Assembly: GCA_027579435.1 (NCBI GenBank)
Contig: JANBPK010001046.1
Span: 60,250 to 124,249 of the forward strand
Direction of reading: 5' to 3'
Length of the DNA stretch: 64,000 bases
Origin: Candolleomyces eurysporus
Lineage: Eukaryota; Basidiomycota; Agaricomycetes; Agaricales; Psathyrellaceae
Shown: positions 58,883 to 64,000 of the stretch, piece by piece
Numbering within the stretch: position 1 is the stretch's first letter
Layout: every line of letters starts with the position of its first letter
Notes under the pieces: generated by a model
What the model saw: the letters and a program-made list of their open reading frames with translations, nothing else
Database searches by the model: none
Told to the model about the DNA's origin: nothing
Program-made: the position numbers and the translations under genes

Positions 58883-59342
58883 TGGTCACGGTGTTGCGCG
58901 ACGGGATGAAAGGGTCCTAAGAGTGGAGGCAAGTGCCACTCCCAGTTAAAGTGTGGGCGGTTATTTGTACATATTTGCTCCTACTGACTTCCACTTTATC
59001 ATATATCAAGCAGCTTATAAAGTTTGCGAGCTGCTTGACACACTTGCATTATATCAAGGGTTTGAAAAAGTCGTGCAGATTTGGAAAAATTCCCCGTGCA
59101 AGGTCCAACTATAATATTTATCTCAGCATCCAGGGATAAAGTGGCAGATCTGCCTCAGCTACGAACGTCTCAGAAATGCATAATCAGTGTTTGTATTGGA
59201 AATTACCCATGTTTTTCGAGGAATATAAAACAAGATACGCATACCTCGTCAAGAACTCCTCCTGTAAGGTCGGTGGAATGGACGCCTGTGCTCGACACCA
59301 AGGCAGCATCTATATGATTGATTTCAAAGTTATTCTACCATT
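58883..59342. other. spacer of the repeat unit
   Basis: The first 40 nt right of the mini-SIN3 start are still recognisable SIN3 exon 1 sequence, with a 4-nt insertion before the ATG. The rest, shared with 61300-61830, has no recognisable gene. Confidence 0.5.
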
Positions 59343-59704
59343 TTACAGAGCAAGGGCGCAAGGCATCGGCTGGTTCAGTACAGCGGCGATAGCGTTGTTC
59401 GCCGCTAAAGTAGCCATGTCTACTCTCGTCTCGTTCGTCGCACTCCCAATGTGAGGGAGGATCATACATCTTGAAATATCCCTGGTCAGAAATCGTAGAT
59501 TGCACAAGTCACTGTGGACATGACTGACCTTGTCTCACGCACCAGGGGATGGTTGATGGGAATCTTTGGCTCGCCTTCGACCACGTCGAGACCTGCGGCC
59601 CAAATTCTACCTTCTTTCAATACTTTGGCGAGTGCATCCGAGTTGACGAGAGTCCCTCAACTAGCGTTGACCAGTACACCTGTCTTCTTCATCTTCCGCA
59701 GGAA
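59343..59704 (-). pseudogene. 2-hydroxyacid dehydrogenase 3' fragment 2
   Basis: Same fragment as at 61831-62410 but shorter, cut at 59704. The ASRG motif is changed to AS-stop-G (TGA), so it is inactive. Last exon reads ILPHIGSATNETRVDMATLA. Confidence 0.8.
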
Positions 59705-60202
59705 CGCTGCACGAGTCGCTCTGAATAAATTCAGAGAGCGAGTTGTAGTTAAGTTGGGAGAGTGGGAATGAAGAGACTGATCGCACAGATAAGTCGCCAT
59801 CTGGAAGTCAGGGGGCACGCATATAAGAATACGGAGGAGAGGTCATCGAAAATCTCTGAATGGGCCGAGTTTCCAGCAAACTGCAATCCGTGCCGACCCC
59901 GCTAGCTAACAGAAGAGGTGGGCGGGTGAAAGCGAGATATACGACAAGGAGCATGACCTGAGGCCGTGTACACGGTGAAGGGAGGGGAGAAGTCAGATAT
60001 ATTGAATTCGGCGCGCGAGCGCTTGTCCAACGTGAGTCCTAAATTCGGACAGACGATGCGCTCGCGCGTGGCCATGGCATCACTAATCTACCTTGCCTAT
60101 CGACTCGCTTCGCTCATTCACTAAATCTTCCAGCAAGTGATAGCTCACTTTAGAGGGTGGTACAGGGCTGCTCTGCAGAGCCAGAGCCTCCCTCTCACGC
60201 TC
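59705..60202. repeat. non-coding part of repeat unit (copy 2)
   Basis: Matches 57280-57771. Holds the inverted repeat at 60012-60068. No gene. Confidence 0.65.
60012..60068. repeat. perfect 11-bp inverted repeat, copy 2
   Basis: CGCGCGAGCGC (60012-60022) and GCGCTCGCGCG (60058-60068), as in copies 1 and 3. Confidence 0.8.
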
Positions 60203-61290
60203 TCAGTCTTCGGCGGTCTCCTTGCGTTTCCTTTTTCGCTTTTTTGAAGATGCTAGAAAATACCAGGAAGATCGTGCAGTTCAAGACTCTAGCGGAATAG
60301 ATGCTTGGTTGGCTTTGACTACTCACCGGTACCTTCTAACGTCGGTGTCGTTGTTCGAGGTAAAGGTTGATTTGGGAGAGATCCATCGAGTCCCTGCAGG
60401 CTTCGATCGGGCACAAAGATTTTGAGGTCATTCGCTAAATCCGGTGCGTCTCTGAGCAGCAATTGAATCTGCCGAGAGACCTCGGCCTACAAGGACAAAT
60501 GAGACGAACAAGAGGCGCCGGGACAGTAAAATGACGAAAACGGATACCCACCTCGTCAATGACCTCAGTGGTGTGGACATAATGCGAAAGGATTCCCAGA
60601 AACTGGCGATAAGTCTCATCGTCGCACCTCGCTTTGATCTTTCGCACGTATTGTATCGCAGGTTCGGTTGCATCGCCTGCAAGGTATGACCCTGGGTCTG
60701 GTGAGACTCGTTGGCCTGCTTCGAACGCAGCGCTTGAAATGAAAACATACCGTATTCCACGACGGATTCGGGTCTTGCTACTGCTACGCTGGTCCAGAGC
60801 ATCTGGCCTCGATTTGACCCGTTCTGCGTGGAGTGGATCGTGCCTGACGGTGTGGTGACGGTGATGAGGCTGGAGTCGTGAGCGTCTATTGAACATTCAA
60901 TGAGATAACCCGCTGGGAGGAAGGTGTTGAAACCCTGGATGAGCGCGGGGTGGCCATGGAAGGCTTGTGGTATACGTTTGATGACGCCAAGGGTATCGAT
61001 TCTGGCAACGAGCGTCATTCGTCCCTTTCAGTCTCCTGATAAGCTCAGAAAAGGAGAGTAAAAACGTACTGCTCGTTCTTGAACTCCTTCATGATATCCA
61101 AAAACTGGTTATAGACGTCTGGTTGATCCGCGAACTGTACCTTGACCTCTTCGAGGTAAGTTAGAGCATCTGTGACATTCAACGGCCGATAGTGTGACCG
61201 AGAAGGCTTCTGCTCCTTCACAGGAGAGGCACTCCGTGGTTTTGACAAACTGGGCTTGGATATAGCTCGAGGAAGCTTGTCGACACTCAT
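60203..61290 (-). CDS. mini-SIN3 protein 2 (PAH1-PAH2 only)
   Basis: Exons (minus): 61290-61070, 61001-60751, 60691-60552, 60486-60327, 60252-60203; 273 residues. Begins [15 protein letters not shown]1 ([18 protein letters not shown], then [18 protein letters not shown]) and PAH2 ([39 protein letters not shown]) are complete. Exon 5 ends in a basic run KKRKRKRKE that could act as a nuclear localisation signal, then stops. A 21-nt in-frame deletion in exon 2 separates this copy and copy 3 from SIN3 and copy 1. All splice sites are kept. Confidence 0.7.
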
Positions 61291-61830
61291 TGGTCACGGT
61301 GTTGCGCGACGGGATGAAAGGGTCCTAAGAGTGAGGGGCAAGTGCCACTCCCTTAAAGTGTGGGCGGTTATTTGTACATGTTTGCTCCTACTGACTGCCA
61401 CTTGCTTGCACTAAATCAAGATATCAAGGGTGTGCAAAACATGGTGCAGAGTTGCAAAATTCCCCGTGCAAGGTCCAGGGATAAAGAGGCAGATCTGTCT
61501 GCACCTATCCCTGGCGCGTTTCCGGTAAAGGACGTGTTTGAGGTCCTAGGAGTGCACCTTTCGAGATGCACAGTTACTACGGAAATGCTTGTTCCTCGGA
61601 CAGCGTCTTCTCTTAAAACCGCTATATATTCATGGTCAGACAGCCTACGAACGTCTCAGAAATGCATAATCAGTGTTTTTATTAGAAATTACCCATGTTT
61701 TCGGAGGAATATAAAACAAGATACGCATACCTCGTCAAGAACTCCTCCTGCAAGGTCGGTGGAATAGACCCTTGTGCTCGACACCCAAGGTAGGATCTGT
61801 ATGATTGATTGCAAAAATTATTCTACCATT
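61291..61830. other. spacer of the repeat unit
   Basis: Matches 58883-59342 with some differences. No recognisable gene. Confidence 0.5.
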
Positions 61831-62410
61831 TTACAGGGCAAGGGCGCAAGGCATCGGTTGGTTCAGTACAGCGGCGATAGCGTTGTTCGCCGCTAAAGTA
61901 GCCATGTCTACTCTCGTCTCGTTCGTCGCACTCCCAATGTGAGGGAGGATCATACATCTTCCAGTATCCCCGGTCAGAAATCGTAGATTGCACAAGTCAC
62001 TGTGGATATGACTGACCTTGGTTCACGCACCAGGGGATGGTCGATGGGAATCTTTGGCTCGCCTTCGACCACGTCGAGACCTGCGGCCCAAATTCCACCT
62101 TCTTTCAATACTTTGGCGAGTGCATCCGAGTCGACGAGTGTCCCTCGGCTAGCGTTGACCAGGACACCCGTCTTCTTCATCTTCCGCAGGAACGGCTCGT
62201 CGACGATGTGGTATGTAGACGGACCTCCAGGTGCGAGGACGAATACTACGTCGCTTTGAGCTGCGACGGTGTGCAGGTCTACTCGGCTAACAGACTTGAG
62301 ACCTAACCGTTCAGCTAGAGCTTTGTCGCCCGCATCGTGCTCGGCTGAGGGCTTGCTCGATTGGGGGTTGAATGCGTAGAGGCAGTCGGTATACCCGAAA
62401 GGTATAATAT
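61831..62410 (-). pseudogene. 2-hydroxyacid dehydrogenase 3' fragment 3 (longest)
   Basis: Encodes part of the NAD-binding and C-terminal region: FGYTDCLYAFNPQSSKPSAE, SDVVFVLAPGGPSTYHIVDE, LVNASRGTLVDSDALAKVLK, GIWAAGLDVVEGEPKIPIDH, an intron, then ILPHIGSATNETRVDMATLA and a stop. The frame is open, but the N-terminal half of the enzyme and any start are missing, so it is a fragment. It shows that the amplified unit included a dehydrogenase gene lying upstream of SIN3. Confidence 0.8.
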
Positions 62411-62736
62411 AGTCGCCTGATGGAAGTCAGGGGGCACGCATATAAGAATACGGAGGAGAGGTCATCGAAAATCTCTGAATGGGCCGAGTTTCCAGCAAAC
62501 TGTAATCCGTGCCGACCCCGGAGAAGTCAGATATATTGAATTCGACGCGCGAGCGCTTGTCCAACGTGAGTCCTAAATTCGGACAGACGATGCGCTCGCG
62601 CGTGGCCATGACATCACTAATCTACCTTGCCTATCGACTCGCTTCGCTCATTCACTAAGTCTTCCAGCAAGTTATAGCTCACTTTAGAGAGTGGTACGGG
62701 GCTGCTCTGGGGAGCCAGAGCCTCCCTCTCACGCTC
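62411..62736. repeat. non-coding part of repeat unit (copy 3)
   Basis: Shortened version of 59790-60202. Holds the inverted repeat at 62546-62602. Confidence 0.65.
62546..62602. repeat. perfect 11-bp inverted repeat, copy 3
   Basis: CGCGCGAGCGC (62546-62556) and GCGCTCGCGCG (62592-62602). Confidence 0.8.
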
Positions 62737-63824
62737 TCAGTCTTCGTCGATCTCCTTGCGTTTCCTTTTTCGCTTTTTTGAAGATGCTAGAAAATACCAG
62801 GAAGATCGTGGAGTTCAAGGCTCTAGCGGAGTAGATGCTTGGTTGGCTTTGGCTACTCACCGGTACCTTCTAACGTCGGTGTCGTTGTTCGAGGTAAAGG
62901 TTGATTTGGGAGAGATCCATCGAGTCCCTGCTGGCTTCGATCGGGCACAAAGACCCTGAAGTCATTCGCCAAATCCGGTGCGTCTTTGAGCAGCAATTGA
63001 ATCTGCCGACAGACCTCGGCCTACAAGGACAAATGAGACGAACAAGAGGCGCCGGGACAGTAAAATGGCGAAAACGGATACCCACCTCGTCAATGACCTC
63101 AGTGGTGTGGACATACTGCAAAAGGATTCCCAGAAACTGGCGATAAGTCTCATCGTCGCACCTCGCTTTGACCGTTCGCACGTATTGTATCGCAGGTTCG
63201 GTTGCATCGCCTGCAAGGTATGAATCTGGGTCTGGTGAGACTCGTTGGCCTGCTTCGAACGCAGCGCTTGAAATGAAAACATACCGTATTCCACGACGGA
63301 TTCGGGCCTTGCTACTGCTACGCTGGTCCAGAGCATCTGGCCTCGATTTGACCCGTTCTGCGTGGAGTGGATCGTACCTGACGGTGTGGTGACGGTGATG
63401 AGGCTGGAGTCGTGAGCGTCTATTGAACATTCAATGAGGTAACCCGCTGGGAGGAAGGTGTTAAAACCCTGGATGAGCGCGGGGTGGCCATGGAAGACTT
63501 GTGGTATACGTTTGATGACGCCAAGGGTATCGATTCTGGCAACGAGCGTCATTCGTCCCTTTCAGTCTCCTGATAAGCTCAGAAAAGGAGAGTAAAAACG
63601 TACTGCTCGTTCTTGAACTCCTCCATGATATCCAAAAACTGGTTATAGACGTCTGGTTGATCCGCGAACTGTACCTTGACCTCTTCGAGGTAAGTTAGAG
63701 CATCTGTGACATTCAACGGCCGATAGTGTGACCGAGAAGGCTTCTGCTCCTTCACAGGAGAGGCACTCCGTGGTTTTGACAAACTGGGCTTGGATATAGC
63801 TCGAGGAAGCTTGTCGACACTCAT
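62737..63824 (-). CDS. mini-SIN3 protein 3 (PAH1-PAH2 only)
   Basis: Exons (minus): 63824-63604, 63535-63285, 63225-63086, 63020-62861, 62786-62737; 273 residues, almost the same as copy 2. Differences include a changed acceptor base that turns a Gly to Asp at the exon 2/3 junction, and Ser to Cys in PAH2 ([15 protein letters not shown]). It ends with KKRKRKRKE followed by a short acidic tail. Intact frame and splice sites. Its upstream region runs off the window in sequence shared with 61291 onward. Confidence 0.7.
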
Positions 63825-64000
63825 TGGTCACGGTGTTGCGCGACGGGATGAAAGGGTCCTAAGAGTGAGGGGCAAGTGCCACTCCCTTAAAGTGTGGGCG
63901 GTTATTTGTACATGTTTGCTCCTACTGACTGCCACTTGCTTGCACTNAAATCAAGATATCAAGGGTGTGCNAAAACATGGTGCAGAGTTGCAAAATTCCC
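63825..64000. other. spacer of a further repeat unit, window end
   Basis: Matches 61291-61460, with N bases at 63947 and 63971 beside A runs. The array may go on beyond the window. Confidence 0.55.

Noticed and set aside
61831..62410. 2-hydroxyacid dehydrogenase fragment 3 as a real gene
   Set aside because: The frame is open, but the N-terminal half and start are missing and the other copies carry a stop or deletion.

Overview
The window is a fungal nuclear contig, almost certainly a basidiomycete of the mushroom-forming class (Agaricomycetes). Genes have many 50-75 nt introns, there are housekeeping genes such as cyclin B, SIN1, SIN3, HIS5, CIA1 and snurportin, and there are NACHT-type NLR-like proteins with short N-terminal exons as in Agaricomycetes. 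Single N bases always sit next to homopolymer runs, which points to a homopolymer-uncertain assembly; two of them create false frameshifts in otherwise intact genes.

Layout. 1-319: 5' end of a secreted rhamnogalacturonan lyase (-). 1016-2956: B-type cyclin (+). 4519-14687: two tandem NACHT genes (A and B), a decayed third copy, and the TORC2 subunit gene sin1 (-), whose 3' half was copied along with NACHT A. 16455-25344: two tandem caspase-like (C14) genes. Between them are a copied 5' stub of his5 and a possible 1.2-kb inverted-repeat element. 25622-31697: his5 (+) and a 1361-residue armadillo-like protein (-). 32013-41979: tRNA-Leu copies, a secreted S1/P1 nuclease, two NACHT-TPR genes (C and D), and a nuclease fragment copied with D. 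42170-46111: a NACHT relic, two tRNA-Leu genes, and a CpG-depleted F-box/LRR relic. 46240-56176: CIA1 (-), a third functional-looking tRNA-Leu(AAG) (-), snurportin-1 (+), an unidentified gene (+) and SIN3 (-). 56324-64000: a tandem array of 2.4-2.5-kb units, each with a truncated but intact SIN3 gene (PAH1-PAH2 only) and usually a 3' fragment of a 2-hydroxyacid dehydrogenase gene.

Three points stand out. First, in both caspase genes the link between the first exon and the caspase domain is a tandem array of about 101-bp units. Each unit reads as a 33-nt micro-exon (11 residues, consensus GAKSPSEVEAS) plus a phase-2 intron, four units in one paralog and six in the other, so units can be gained, lost or skipped without breaking the frame. 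Second, SIN3 has given rise to three small tandem genes that keep five spliced exons open and encode the two transcription-factor-binding PAH domains without the HDAC-binding part. Third, each local expansion (NACHT A/B, caspases, NACHT-TPR C/D, SIN3) has carried a piece of the neighbouring gene with it (sin1, his5, nuclease, dehydrogenase), which shows which copy is derived.

NACHT NLR-like proteins and caspase-like peptidases in one 40-kb block suggest a self/non-self recognition or regulated cell death neighbourhood embedded among conserved genes. This is inference from family and position only.
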